Assembly: GCA_039193195.1 (NCBI GenBank)
Contig: JBCCWS010000009.1
Span: forward strand, 62,001 to 126,000
Source of the DNA: Pseudomonadota bacterium
GTDB taxonomy: Bacteria; Pseudomonadota; Gammaproteobacteria; Steroidobacterales; JBCBZW01
Reading direction: 5' to 3'
Length of the DNA stretch: 64,000 bases
Shown here: positions 44,413-52,480 of the stretch, in pieces
Layout: the number at the start of each line of letters is the position of its first letter
How positions within the stretch are numbered: position 1 is the stretch's first letter
Program-made: the position numbers and the translations under genes
Notes under the pieces: generated by a model
Told to the model about the DNA's origin: nothing
What the model saw: the letters and a program-made list of their open reading frames with translations, nothing else
The model's database searches: none

Positions 44413-45468
44413 ATGCGGTCAGCCATCGTGGGACTGTCTCTGCTCTTCGGCGCCTGCACGGAGCCACTAGCGGCGCCAACGCTCGACCCTGATCCAGCGA
44501 TCCGTGCGAGCGCCACCTCAGCTGAGAAGATCTCCAACGCCATCGGGGCTGGGCTGCAGGGAGATGCTCGCCGTGCCGTGGCACTGCTAAGGACGGTGGA
44601 CCCTATCGCGCTTGATGGACGGGACCAACAGTACCGAAGCTGTATGTTGGAGCGCTTCGGTAGCGCCCGCCCTCTCGCCTCAGCACGAGGGAACGATAGC
44701 GCTTTCGCGAGTAGGGTAGTTGAGATCTACCAGCGATATTGGCGCAGATCACTGAAGGCGCCGGAGTCGCGGCACAGGCACACGAAGGAACTCGAACAAG
44801 CGCTGCGGCAGCACATGCGCCTGCCAGATGGCACAGACAGCGTTGCGATCGAACGCGCTTTACGCGCCAGGCTGGAGGCGCAAGGGCTGCACGCCCTGCT
44901 CGGCCAGACCGGTGTACTTCGGGAGTTGATGATATGGCGCCGGGAAGAGCGCCGTTCCGAAACCGTCGAGATGCCTCACGGCACCTACAGCACCGATGTT
45001 GCGTTTCTGGATGATTTCGTCGTTACTGGCTGGGGGCAGTTTGCAACGTGTGAAACCCGAGGGGCTGGCGGCTGGGTAGCGGACAAGACCTTGTTCGCCG
45101 TGGTACCGATCTACGAAGATCTAGAGGGCGAAGAGTTCCGAGTCACCTTTCTCGGCCACGAGACGCAGCACTTTCTTGACCTCGAGCAGTTCCCCGACAT
45201 GGCGCCCTGGGAACTCGAGTATCGAGCCAAGCTGATGGAGTTAGCCATGGCGCAGGACACGCGCGCACGGGTCCTGCAAAAGTTCATCGAAGACCAAGGC
45301 GATGACCCAAGCTCGCATCATTCCTATGCGAATCGTAAGGTACTCAGGGTACTCATGGGTGAGCTCTCGGCCCCCAGCCCCACTTCCCTGCTGTCGGTGA
45401 ATGGCCAGTCCCTTCGGGACGCGGCCTATCGGTTGTTCAAGTCCGACACGGCCATGCGGGATCGGTAG
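44413..45468 (+). CDS. Lipoprotein with HExxH-type metalloprotease-like motif
   Basis: This predicted lipoprotein of about 351 residues starts at ATG 44413 (MRSAIVGLSLLFGAC lipobox). The N-terminal 200 residues are helical and charged. The conserved core is EFRVTFLGHETQHFLDLEQF, with HETQH at 249-253, and a third acidic ligand is possible in WELEYRAKLMELA about 20 residues later. This order is that of gluzincin-like zinc peptidases, but I do not recognise the family. The longer reading from 44326 has no better start. It begins 38 bp after the broken AraC gene. Confidence 0.6.
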   Translation: MRSAIVGLSLLFGACTEPLAAPTLDPDPAIRASATSAEKISNAIGAGLQGDARRAVALLRTVDPIALDGRDQQYRSCMLERFGSARPLASARGNDSAFASRVVEIYQRYWRRSLKAPESRHRHTKELEQALRQHMRLPDGTDSVAIERALRARLEAQGLHALLGQTGVLRELMIWRREERRSETVEMPHGTYSTDVAFLDDFVVTGWGQFATCETRGAGGWVADKTLFAVVPIYEDLEGEEFRVTFLGHETQHFLDLEQFPDMAPWELEYRAKLMELAMAQDTRARVLQKFIEDQGDDPSSHHSYANRKVLRVLMGELSAPSPTSLLSVNGQSLRDAAYRLFKSDTAMRDR

Positions 45469-45546
45469 CAGGCACTCGGGAGGGAAGATGGCAACCGCCG
45501 CACTGGGTACGGCGACTGCTTCGTTCGTCGATCGGCAATCGCGCGA

Positions 45547-46362
45547 TCAGTTGTAAACCCCGGGGTGGGTGCCCAAGCCATCTCCACCATCGAAGGTCAT
45601 GACGTTGCGGGTGTTGCCACGGATGGTGCCGTCGCTTCCGCCTGCCGGGCCGCTCAACACTTGCACCAGGCCTGCGCCCCAGGGGCTGTCGAAGACCTCA
45701 CAGCCGCCGGCGCCGTAGCCCGTCGATGAGTCGATCACAAAGGGTGACGATGAGCGATAGCGCACCACCAGGTACTGGTCGAGGTCCACCAGCACGGGCG
45801 CGTCGCCTCGCCGATCGAGGCGGCTCTTTTGGATCCAATACTCGCCGTAGCCCAGCATCGACCCTGCCGGCATCACCGATCCCTCCCATTCTCCCGCCAG
45901 GGGGATGTCCTGGTTGCTGATCACGACCAACACCCAGTCGTGCAGCTCCCAACCGAGCTCGTGTACGTGCTCGCTGGAGAGGGAGCGCACGCGGTAGTTA
46001 GCCCGGGGGTCGATGTATGCGTCGAGGAAGGTGATGGCACCCGAGCCGGCGAGCGCGTCGACGTCCACGCCGAAGCGCTGGGAGAAGAACGCCTTGGCGT
46101 CTTGCTCGAGCTGAGCCACCTCGTCGGGCGTGCGCTCTGCGATCTGCGTGTGGAAGTAGTTGCCATCGCAGAAGCCGAAGAAGCATCCGGGCACGTTCGG
46201 ATTCGCGCTGGCCGGATCGTACTCACCGTCGGCGAGCGCGGTAGCGATGGTGGTAAATCCTGCAGGGGCTGGGTTGATACCAGGGAACTCGGTGGCGTGG
46301 GCCGCGGTGCCTTGCAGGCCTACGGCGATGAGGGCGGCGAGGGAGAGGAGTCGTGCGCGCAT
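45547..46362 (-). CDS. Exported hypothetical protein
   Basis: I do not recognise this family. It is 271 residues with a signal peptide (LSLAALIAVGLQGTAAHA). A Cys pair lies in VPGCFFGFCDGNYFH, and a body rich in Asp, Gly and Tyr follows (ITFLDAYIDPRANYRV, HELGWELHDWVLVVISNQD, LGYGEYWIQKSRLDRRGD). A late Cys lies in YGAGGCEVFDSPWG. The C terminus GNTRNVMTFDGGDGLGTHPG resembles a secreted adhesin or enzyme end. AGGAG six bases upstream supports the ATG. It lies downstream of the MACPF unit on the same strand, separated by 225 bp, so membership in that operon is doubtful. Confidence 0.65.
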   Translation of the reverse strand: MRARLLSLAALIAVGLQGTAAHATEFPGINPAPAGFTTIATALADGEYDPASANPNVPGCFFGFCDGNYFHTQIAERTPDEVAQLEQDAKAFFSQRFGVDVDALAGSGAITFLDAYIDPRANYRVRSLSSEHVHELGWELHDWVLVVISNQDIPLAGEWEGSVMPAGSMLGYGEYWIQKSRLDRRGDAPVLVDLDQYLVVRYRSSSPFVIDSSTGYGAGGCEVFDSPWGAGLVQVLSGPAGGSDGTIRGNTRNVMTFDGGDGLGTHPGVYN

Positions 46363-46587
46363 GAGATGCTCCTATAACGTTTGAGAACGATGAGGGCGCA
46401 ACGCCTAACTGACTGCGCCCGTCGTTTCTCCCTGCGCGTTCTGCTGCTCAAAGAGACCATTCAAGCACCGACGGTGATGCCCGCGGCGGTGGGCCCCAAG
46501 ACGCTGCCCCGGTATGCTCCGGGCGAGAGATGAGCCGGGGCACGATCGTGCGTGCCTCGACCCAGAGCACGCCTCGTCCACGCCGCA

Positions 46588-47256
46588 CTAGTTTAGGGGC
46601 ATCGGTCTGCGCTCAAGCTCGACAGAGACGCGCTCGCTGGTCACCAGCACTCCCCTTGGCTGAACAGTGGGACGAGGCTCGCCGGAGCCAGTCCTGCCCA
46701 GGTGGTGTTCCGCGAATTCAACCCTGCGTCCTTTAAAGCTTCGCTTGGGCAGGAAGCCTTTGAACCAGGTGGCGAGTCGCGACGCCCAGCTGCTGGAGCG
46801 CTGCCCATGCAACTGATCGTTGGCCTGGCGGTAGCTGTTCCTGGCGGCCCTGTAGGCCGCTCGTGAATCTGAGAGATCCAGGCGTCTGTTCGCATGGTTC
46901 ATCCGCGCAGCGTCCAGCCGCCTACGCGCTGCGCCTTTGCGCTCCGGGGGAGCGCGATCGAATGCGCGTTGGGCCCGCGTGAGTTCGCGCGCCGCCACCT
47001 GCAGGTCCTTTCCGGCCTGCTTCTTGACTGAATGGGCCCGCGTCATGTTGAACGCTGCAACATCGTGCTTCTGCTTCGCCTGAGTCGGCTTTTTCTTGTT
47101 GTAGACCGACCTGGCCCGAGGGTCCGTCGTTGCGGGGCGGGATTGGGATGCTGACTGCTTTGTCGCCCCCGGTTTGATTTTCTGCGCCTCGGTCGGTTGG
47201 GAGTGGAACAACGCAACTACCACCAGTGCTACGCTCAACATCGTCAACGCTTTCAT
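46588..47256 (-). CDS. Small basic exported coiled-coil protein of the MACPF unit
   Basis: The product has 222 residues. A signal peptide (MLSVALVVVALFHSQPTEA) leads to a very basic mature protein (TKQSASQSRPATTDPRARSV), then a heptad-like helix (ARELTRAQRAFDRAPPERKG, AARRRLDAARMNHANRRLDL, AAYRAARNSYRQANDQLHG) and a hydrophobic patch (WASRLATWFKGFLP). The start ATG overlaps the LamG gene's stop (ATGA at 47256-47253), so it is translated with that gene. No family recognised. Its basic charge would suit binding to acidic surface polymers or membranes. A longer reading upstream is not supported. Confidence 0.65.
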   Translation of the reverse strand: MKALTMLSVALVVVALFHSQPTEAQKIKPGATKQSASQSRPATTDPRARSVYNKKKPTQAKQKHDVAAFNMTRAHSVKKQAGKDLQVAARELTRAQRAFDRAPPERKGAARRRLDAARMNHANRRLDLSDSRAAYRAARNSYRQANDQLHGQRSSSWASRLATWFKGFLPKRSFKGRRVEFAEHHLGRTGSGEPRPTVQPRGVLVTSERVSVELERRPMPLN

Positions 47257-47969
47257 TCGCCTGCCTCCATCACAGTGTCTGCGGTTGAATCCTCTTTGTC
47301 GTCGTCCCAAAGCAAATCCGAGATCTCGAACGTGTTGCTGGCCAGGTTGCTGTAGGCACTTAGGGCTGAGAGATCTGGATGTGGAAACTCGGGGTCCAGG
47401 GGATCGAGCAGGGCGAAGACGACAAGCTCCTCGAGCTCCACGGCGACATCCCAGACGCGGAACCCACCAACCGCACCAACGAACGGCAGCCCTTCGCCAT
47501 TGATGCTGCCGATCCACAGCATCCGAGGCACTTCGTTCGGTAAGCCGAAGGTCATCTCATCGAGCGGCTGACCGTCGACGACCACCACCATCGACCCCTG
47601 GAGATTGACGATGGCGACGTGGTGCATCACACCGTCGTCGAAATTGAAGGCCACTTCCCCGTAGCCGTCGCCCGTCTGTACCGTGAGGCCGGTCCTGTCG
47701 CCGAGCATGGCGATGACGAAACTGAAGTTGTCGTCGGTTTCGCTGGACAGCACCACCGGGTCATAGCCGGGGTCATCTGTCCATCCCGGGGCTACCCAGA
47801 ATTCGAGGGTGCCTCCCTCGCCTAGATTGAAAGCCGGATGCCCTGCAAAGGACAACCCCGTGCGTTCGTCTAGCTCCGCGATGTCGGGGGTGTAGTCCTC
47901 TGCGACGGCACCGAGTGACACCATCATCATCGTGGCGGCTACGGTCGCAGTTCCATAGGCGTGTTGCAT
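47253..47969 (-). CDS. LamG/concanavalin-like exported protein
   Basis: This 238-residue secreted protein has a signal peptide (TVAATMMMVSLGAVA). It carries one LamG-like jelly-roll: GGTLEFWVAPGWTDD, NFSFVIAMLGDRTGLTVQTG, VMHHVAIVNLQGSMVVVVDG, RMLWIGSINGEGLPFVGAVG and FRVWDVAVELEELV. Such domains bind glycans or proteins. The Asp/Glu-rich C terminus (LWDDDKEDSTADTVMEAGE) contrasts with the very basic partner encoded just after it. GAGGAAA seven bases before the ATG is a good start. The MACPF gene ends 37 bp upstream on the same strand, suggesting one operon and a targeting or tethering role. Confidence 0.72.
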   Translation of the reverse strand: MQHAYGTATVAATMMMVSLGAVAEDYTPDIAELDERTGLSFAGHPAFNLGEGGTLEFWVAPGWTDDPGYDPVVLSSETDDNFSFVIAMLGDRTGLTVQTGDGYGEVAFNFDDGVMHHVAIVNLQGSMVVVVDGQPLDEMTFGLPNEVPRMLWIGSINGEGLPFVGAVGGFRVWDVAVELEELVVFALLDPLDPEFPHPDLSALSAYSNLASNTFEISDLLWDDDKEDSTADTVMEAGE

Positions 47970-48006
47970 CTGTATTTTCCTCAGGTGGCGACGGCTGCTG
48001 CCGTCG

Positions 48007-50598
48007 TCAATTGATACGTTTCATCCGCAATGAAAGCGTGAAGTCCGGGTTGGCTTTCTTGCCGACCGTCCAGCGGTAGTCTTTGCTTGTGCCCGGGCTC
48101 AGTCCGCTCTTGAGTGCGCCGGGTTGCTTGTAGTTCTTCTTGCTGTTTTTCGGATGCTTCTTGCCGAACGGCAGGTAGTGCCAGTCCAACTCGAGGGCGA
48201 TCGTGTACGCCGCGATCTGGGCCCGGGTGCCCTGGATTTCGAGCATGCCGGCGGCGCCGCTCTTGTACTTGTAGGTCTTGCTTTGCTTCTTCTTTTTGCA
48301 GACCACCGTGAGCTTCTTGTCCTTGGTCGTCGCGTAGCGGTCGCGATTGGCGCCGATGAAGCCATCCAGGCTCAAGGTGCCTTCGACGTCGCTCACCATG
48401 CCGATCTTGCCGTCCGTGCACCAGATCTGGCGCACGTAGATGCGCCAGGTCTCTATCGGCTCGTCCTTCTTCGGCTCCACGAGCGGCAAGAGGCTGCGAT
48501 CGCTGATGCGGTTGGCGAACTTCGCAATGTACGCCTCTGTGTGCAGGCGCAGCTCTTCGCGGACGCCTTGGTAGATCTCGGGCTCGTTGGGGAAATTCAG
48601 CGGATTCAGGAGCTCGTACAAGGGCCGCAGATCCATCAGGATCGGATACGGCGTCGGCCCCGCGCTGTAGCCGTTTTCGTTCCACGAGCCGTTGCCGCCG
48701 ACGGCGACGAAGGTGGCCCCCTCTTCGCCCACCGAACCGGAGCTGCCCGTGCGCAGGCCGGCATTGGCACCGAAGTACCCCGAGCCGCCCGAGCCGAGCG
48801 TCTCCGCGCCGGCGGACACCTTGTAGCCCACGTTGACCTCGGCGGCTTTTCGCCAGGCGTCTTCGGTAAATGAGTGTGTGACCTTGGCCGCGGCACCGTA
48901 GGTGACGGCATAGGGGTAGTGCGTGCCGAAGTTGTCGATGATCGCCGTGAAGTTCGCGTAGCGCCTCGCGTCCTCGACCGCGTCGAGGAAGTCATCGGAC
49001 AAGGTGGCGTAGGGGTGGTCGACGACCAGCGCGTACTGCTTGGCCCTGGAAAAGCCGATTGCCTGAGCCACGGTCTTATTGCTTTCCCAGCTGGCCATTG
49101 CCGATGCCGTGGCATCGACGGACATCGACGTTTCTACCGGCACGCCCATGGCGTAGCCGTTGCCCTTGACGTTGGCGCCCATGGCCAGGGACAACGTCGT
49201 CTGCAGCTCCTGGCCGGACGACACCGCCGACTTGTTGAACACCATGCCCTGGGTGGCTTCCTGGATCAGGGTCAGCCCGAGCGGCACGGTGCGCTTTTCG
49301 GTGATGACGTACGCCTGCGGTCCGGCTTCCGCGAACACGTCGAACTTCGGATTCTCGAGCAGGAAGAAAGGATCCTGCTTCACGACGTCGTAGCCTCGCC
49401 GACTGGCCGACAGGTTCTCCAGGTTGTAGCCGAGCAGGAAGGCGTCGTTGGCGGCGATCTGATTGGACATCGTCGTCTTCGATACCCCCGGGCTCGGTCG
49501 CACGTAGGTGGTGTCACCAAGCCTTAGCCGTACGCGCCCGGATCGCGTGACATCCAGGGTCAACGACTGCCCGAGTTGAAAGCGCGTGTCGGCGGTGTAG
49601 CGCTTGATCGGGCCGCCACGCTGCAACGTCTCTTCGAGGGTGAGACCATCGCTGCTGGTGAAGCGGGCGAAGCCCGTATCCGAGAATGCTTCAGCCACGT
49701 AGAGCACCTCGTCATCGCTGCCGACGCTGCCGATGAAGAGAAACTGCGGTGTCGTGTAGTTGCCGTTGGCGAGGACGATCAGCTCGGGCGAGTCACTGCC
49801 CCAGACCTTGGGACGGTCCTTGGCGCGATCCAGCGTGATGTTGCCGAGCTCTCGCCACACACCGTCGATACGGAACCAGCACCGTTGGTCGATGATGTCG
49901 CCGCCCGCCCCGGACTGGATGTCGTCGAGGGAGAAGCTGGCAAAGCGCCGCTGGGCGATCTTGTCGACGCGATTGGCGTTCTGCATGCGTTCGCGGGGCG
50001 ACTCGGCCTCCGGTACCGCCTCGTCATCGCCGTCGCACCCAGTGAAGGACTCCCAGGATCGAAACTCGGGGAGATCTTCCTGCAGAGGACGACGACGACC
50101 GATCGGGACCGGTGCGGGAGAACGCGGCGATGCGTCGGTCGAGGCGACGGTCGACCGGGATAGCTCGGCCTGCGCGAGGGTCGCGACATCAGGCACTGGC
50201 TCAAGCACGAGGTTGACCGGACCAAACGCGCCCGCGACCAACACGCGGATCGTGCCATCCGCTTGCACGGTCATCGTGGACCGCCCTTGCAGGGGCAGGT
50301 CATCGGCCTCGTACCGACCGTTGGTGGTGGGCTCGATGTTTTGCATCACCACCATGCCCGGATTGACCCGCCACAGGACCGCATGGACCCAGGGGTCCAG
50401 CGCATAGGCAATACCGCGATCGATGCGGATGCGCTTGCCGATCTCACGGATCGTCCAATCGCCATCGATGCCGAGGCCCTCGCTTCTGGTGGCACTGGAT
50501 TCGTACGGCAGGTTGGCCGGCATCTGGGCGTTTACGGGTACTGCAGACAGACCGACCGCGAGCACGCATGCGATAAGTATCAGAGGGGTAGCACGCAT
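48007..50598 (-). CDS. Secreted MACPF (perforin-like) protein
   Basis: This 863-residue exported protein has a signal peptide (LILIACVLAVGLSAVPVNA). Residues about 39-135 form an N-terminal domain (DGDWTIREIGKRIRIDRGIA, YALDPWVHAVLWRVNPGMVV). The MACPF core lies at about 330-700, with the signature YANFTAIIDNFGTHYPYAVT (FGTH at 557-560), YGAAAKVTHSF after it, and a Gly/Ser-rich stretch LGSGGSGYFGANAGLRTG. Residues 713-863 form a C-terminal basic domain (EPIETWRIYVRQIWCTDG, YRWTVGKKANPDFTLSLRM). MACPF proteins oligomerise into membrane pores. Both flanking domains recur in the gene just upstream (50601-51563), whose stop is two bases away (TAATCATG). The target membrane is unknown. Confidence 0.88.
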   Translation of the reverse strand: MRATPLILIACVLAVGLSAVPVNAQMPANLPYESSATRSEGLGIDGDWTIREIGKRIRIDRGIAYALDPWVHAVLWRVNPGMVVMQNIEPTTNGRYEADDLPLQGRSTMTVQADGTIRVLVAGAFGPVNLVLEPVPDVATLAQAELSRSTVASTDASPRSPAPVPIGRRRPLQEDLPEFRSWESFTGCDGDDEAVPEAESPRERMQNANRVDKIAQRRFASFSLDDIQSGAGGDIIDQRCWFRIDGVWRELGNITLDRAKDRPKVWGSDSPELIVLANGNYTTPQFLFIGSVGSDDEVLYVAEAFSDTGFARFTSSDGLTLEETLQRGGPIKRYTADTRFQLGQSLTLDVTRSGRVRLRLGDTTYVRPSPGVSKTTMSNQIAANDAFLLGYNLENLSASRRGYDVVKQDPFFLLENPKFDVFAEAGPQAYVITEKRTVPLGLTLIQEATQGMVFNKSAVSSGQELQTTLSLAMGANVKGNGYAMGVPVETSMSVDATASAMASWESNKTVAQAIGFSRAKQYALVVDHPYATLSDDFLDAVEDARRYANFTAIIDNFGTHYPYAVTYGAAAKVTHSFTEDAWRKAAEVNVGYKVSAGAETLGSGGSGYFGANAGLRTGSSGSVGEEGATFVAVGGNGSWNENGYSAGPTPYPILMDLRPLYELLNPLNFPNEPEIYQGVREELRLHTEAYIAKFANRISDRSLLPLVEPKKDEPIETWRIYVRQIWCTDGKIGMVSDVEGTLSLDGFIGANRDRYATTKDKKLTVVCKKKKQSKTYKYKSGAAGMLEIQGTRAQIAAYTIALELDWHYLPFGKKHPKNSKKNYKQPGALKSGLSPGTSKDYRWTVGKKANPDFTLSLRMKRIN

Positions 50599-50600
50599 GA

Positions 50601-51563
50601 TTACTGCTTCCGCTTGAACCGCACTTGCAGGTAGAAGTCCGGCGAGATACCGCCGTCGATCTTCCACGTGTAGTCCTTGCGTTCGTTGATCCCGAGGCCG
50701 TTCTGCAGGACCCCCGGCTTCTTGTAGCGCTTGCGGTCGGTGCGGGATTTCTTACCCTTCTTGCCGTACCACCATTCGAAGTCGTAGTTGATCGTGTAGT
50801 TCTTGATCTGCTCGCGTGTCCCCTTGATCACCAGTAGGCCGGCATCGCCTTCCCGGTAGTCGTAGCGCGTGCGCTCGTACTTCTTCCTGCACTCCGTATT
50901 CACCTTCTTGCGCTTGGTCGTCACGGTGCGTCCGGAATCGCCCGACCGGCTGGCATTGACGCTCACGTATCCCGTCGCATCTTTGACGAAGCCCACGCCG
51001 GAGCCGGTGCACCAGACGCGTCGAATGTAGACGTACCACTTCTCGATGGGCTCGGCCGTGCGCCCGCCGCCCGTGCCATCGAAAGCTGCATCGCTGGAGA
51101 AGTCCGTCTTCGACATCTCATCTGCCAGCCAGGCACCGTCGTCGACGGCTGAGCGAAGCAAGCGGTAGCTGACGCCGAACAGGGCGCCTTTGACCTTGAC
51201 GTCGATGTTGCCGTCCGTGGCCAGCTTCATCTGGGCCGGGCCGGCAAGCGGCAAGTCGTCGGCAATCCACGCCCCGGGCTCCAGGCGCCGGAGATTCTGC
51301 AGCACCACCATGTCCGGCTGGATCTGCCAGAAGACGGCGTGCGTCCAGGGGTCTACCGCATAAGCGCGCCCGCCTTCGAAGCGAATCCGCTTACCGAGCG
51401 TGGAGATGGTCCAGGTGCCATCGATCGGACTGGACTCTCTGACAGGCACGGATGACTTGTTGGGCAACGCGGCGGGCGTCTGAGCATGAGCGCCCCAAGG
51501 CGCCACCAATAAGGTGGCCAGGAGCATGCCGGCGATGGCGAGGATACGACTGGGAAGGCTCAT
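50601..51563 (-). CDS. Secreted two-domain paralogue of the MACPF protein, lacking the pore domain
   Basis: This 320-residue exported protein has a signal peptide (ILAIAGMLLATLLVAPWGAHA). The N-terminal domain (DGTWTISTLGKRIRFEGGRA, YAVDPWTHAVFWQIQPDMVV) is clearly related to the start of the MACPF protein. The C-terminal domain (171-320: EPIEKWYVYIRRVWCTGS, IKGTREQIKNYTINYDFEWW, SPDFYLQVRFKRK) is related to its end. The MACPF part in between is absent. It may be a partner, nucleator or inhibitor of the pore protein. GGAG seven bases upstream fixes the ATG. It is the first gene of the unit, followed by the MACPF gene after two bases. Confidence 0.82.
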   Translation of the reverse strand: MSLPSRILAIAGMLLATLLVAPWGAHAQTPAALPNKSSVPVRESSPIDGTWTISTLGKRIRFEGGRAYAVDPWTHAVFWQIQPDMVVLQNLRRLEPGAWIADDLPLAGPAQMKLATDGNIDVKVKGALFGVSYRLLRSAVDDGAWLADEMSKTDFSSDAAFDGTGGGRTAEPIEKWYVYIRRVWCTGSGVGFVKDATGYVSVNASRSGDSGRTVTTKRKKVNTECRKKYERTRYDYREGDAGLLVIKGTREQIKNYTINYDFEWWYGKKGKKSRTDRKRYKKPGVLQNGLGINERKDYTWKIDGGISPDFYLQVRFKRKQ

Positions 51564-51701
51564 GAAATTCTCCAAGAGTGTTGGGCCTTGGACACTCAAG
51601 CGAGAACTCGACGGAAACTTGCCCAGCGAATTCGCGGTGGGCAAGTTAGATGCAATCCGCCGCTAAGTAGAGGAGAGAGGACGCTTGGAGGAGAACGTCA
51701 G

Positions 51702-51920
51702 TTGGACGATCAGGACTGGAGGCGCCTTGAGACCCTGTTCGCACAGGCAGTGACGTTGCCGCAGGGGGAGCGTCAAGCGTTTGCCGTGCGGAATACGGGC
51801 GCCGACCCGGCGCTGCGGGCTCAGCTGCTGGCGATGCTCGAGGCTGACGCGCAGCCTTCCAGTGATGGCGATCTCCTGATTCGCGCGGGCCTGCAGCCGT
51901 GGCCCGGGCGGCGCTACTGA
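51702..51920 (+). CDS. Short protein resembling the N terminus of an STK of this type
   Basis: From the TTG at 51702, with GGAGGAG eight bases upstream, a 72-residue protein is read: DWRRLETLFAQAVTLPQGER, ADPALRAQLLAMLEADAQPS, ending GRRY. This is the helical segment that precedes the kinase domain in Ser/Thr kinase-TPR proteins of the kind encoded at 52480-55059 and 11678-14161, and it stops where the kinase would begin. It is either a remnant of a lost kinase gene or a free regulatory domain. It is the only plus-strand candidate between two minus-strand genes, and its end overlaps the sigma gene's end by seven bases. Confidence 0.5.
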   Translation: MDDQDWRRLETLFAQAVTLPQGERQAFAVRNTGADPALRAQLLAMLEADAQPSSDGDLLIRAGLQPWPGRRY

Positions 51921-52480
51921 TTCAGGCGGGTTCGCAGCCAGGCTTTTGCGAAGCGAATTTCACGGTCGAGGGTGCTGCTGGAAAGACCCAGCACCTTTGC
52001 CATGTCGGCGTAGGTCAACCCACCGAAGTAGTTCAGCTCGAGAATCTGGGCCTTGCGCTCGTCATGCGCGGCGAGCTCTTCAAGCGCCTCGTGCAGGTCG
52101 AGCACCTCTTCACCGAGTTCGGGCGTGACGACGATGGCATCGTCCAGCGGCAGGGGGCGAACATCGCTGCCCCGCTTCGCTGCGGAGCGGGCATTCGCGT
52201 AGTCGACGAGCACGCGACGCATCAACCGGGCCGCCAACGAAAAGAAGTGGCCGCGGTCCTGCCAGTCCACCTCCGACTGAATCAGCCGGGCGTAGGCCTC
52301 GTTGACCAACGCCGTTGCCTGCAAGGTGTGATCGGCACGCTCGCGCCGAAAGATCTGATTGGCGATGGCGTGCAACTCGCGATAGACGTGCGGGGTCAGC
52401 TCCTGAAGGCTCTCGTCGTCGCCGTCAGCCCACTGACGGAGCAGCCGGGTGATCGGTTCCCGGGGATCGTTATCCGACAT
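51914..52480 (-). CDS. ECF sigma factor coupled to a Ser/Thr kinase
   Basis: This 188-residue sigma factor of the same class as that at 11106-11681 shows TRLLRQWADGDDESLQEL, HVYRELHAIANQIFRRERAD, TLQATALVNEAYARLI, DRGHFFSLAARLMRRVLVDY, and region 4 RKAQILELNYFGGLTYADMA, KVLGLSSSTLDREI. It overlaps the upstream kinase by one base (TGATG at 52482-52478), so it is made after the kinase; in the other pair the order is reversed. Being upstream of the MACPF unit on the same strand, it may activate that unit. No anti-sigma factor is present. Confidence 0.9.
   Translation of the reverse strand: MSDNDPREPITRLLRQWADGDDESLQELTPHVYRELHAIANQIFRRERADHTLQATALVNEAYARLIQSEVDWQDRGHFFSLAARLMRRVLVDYANARSAAKRGSDVRPLPLDDAIVVTPELGEEVLDLHEALEELAAHDERKAQILELNYFGGLTYADMAKVLGLSSSTLDREIRFAKAWLRTRLNQ

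Noticed and set aside
48124-48873. Open frame of 249 codons opposite the MACPF gene
   Set aside because: The opposite strand encodes the conserved C-terminal domain and part of the MACPF core; this frame has no family character.
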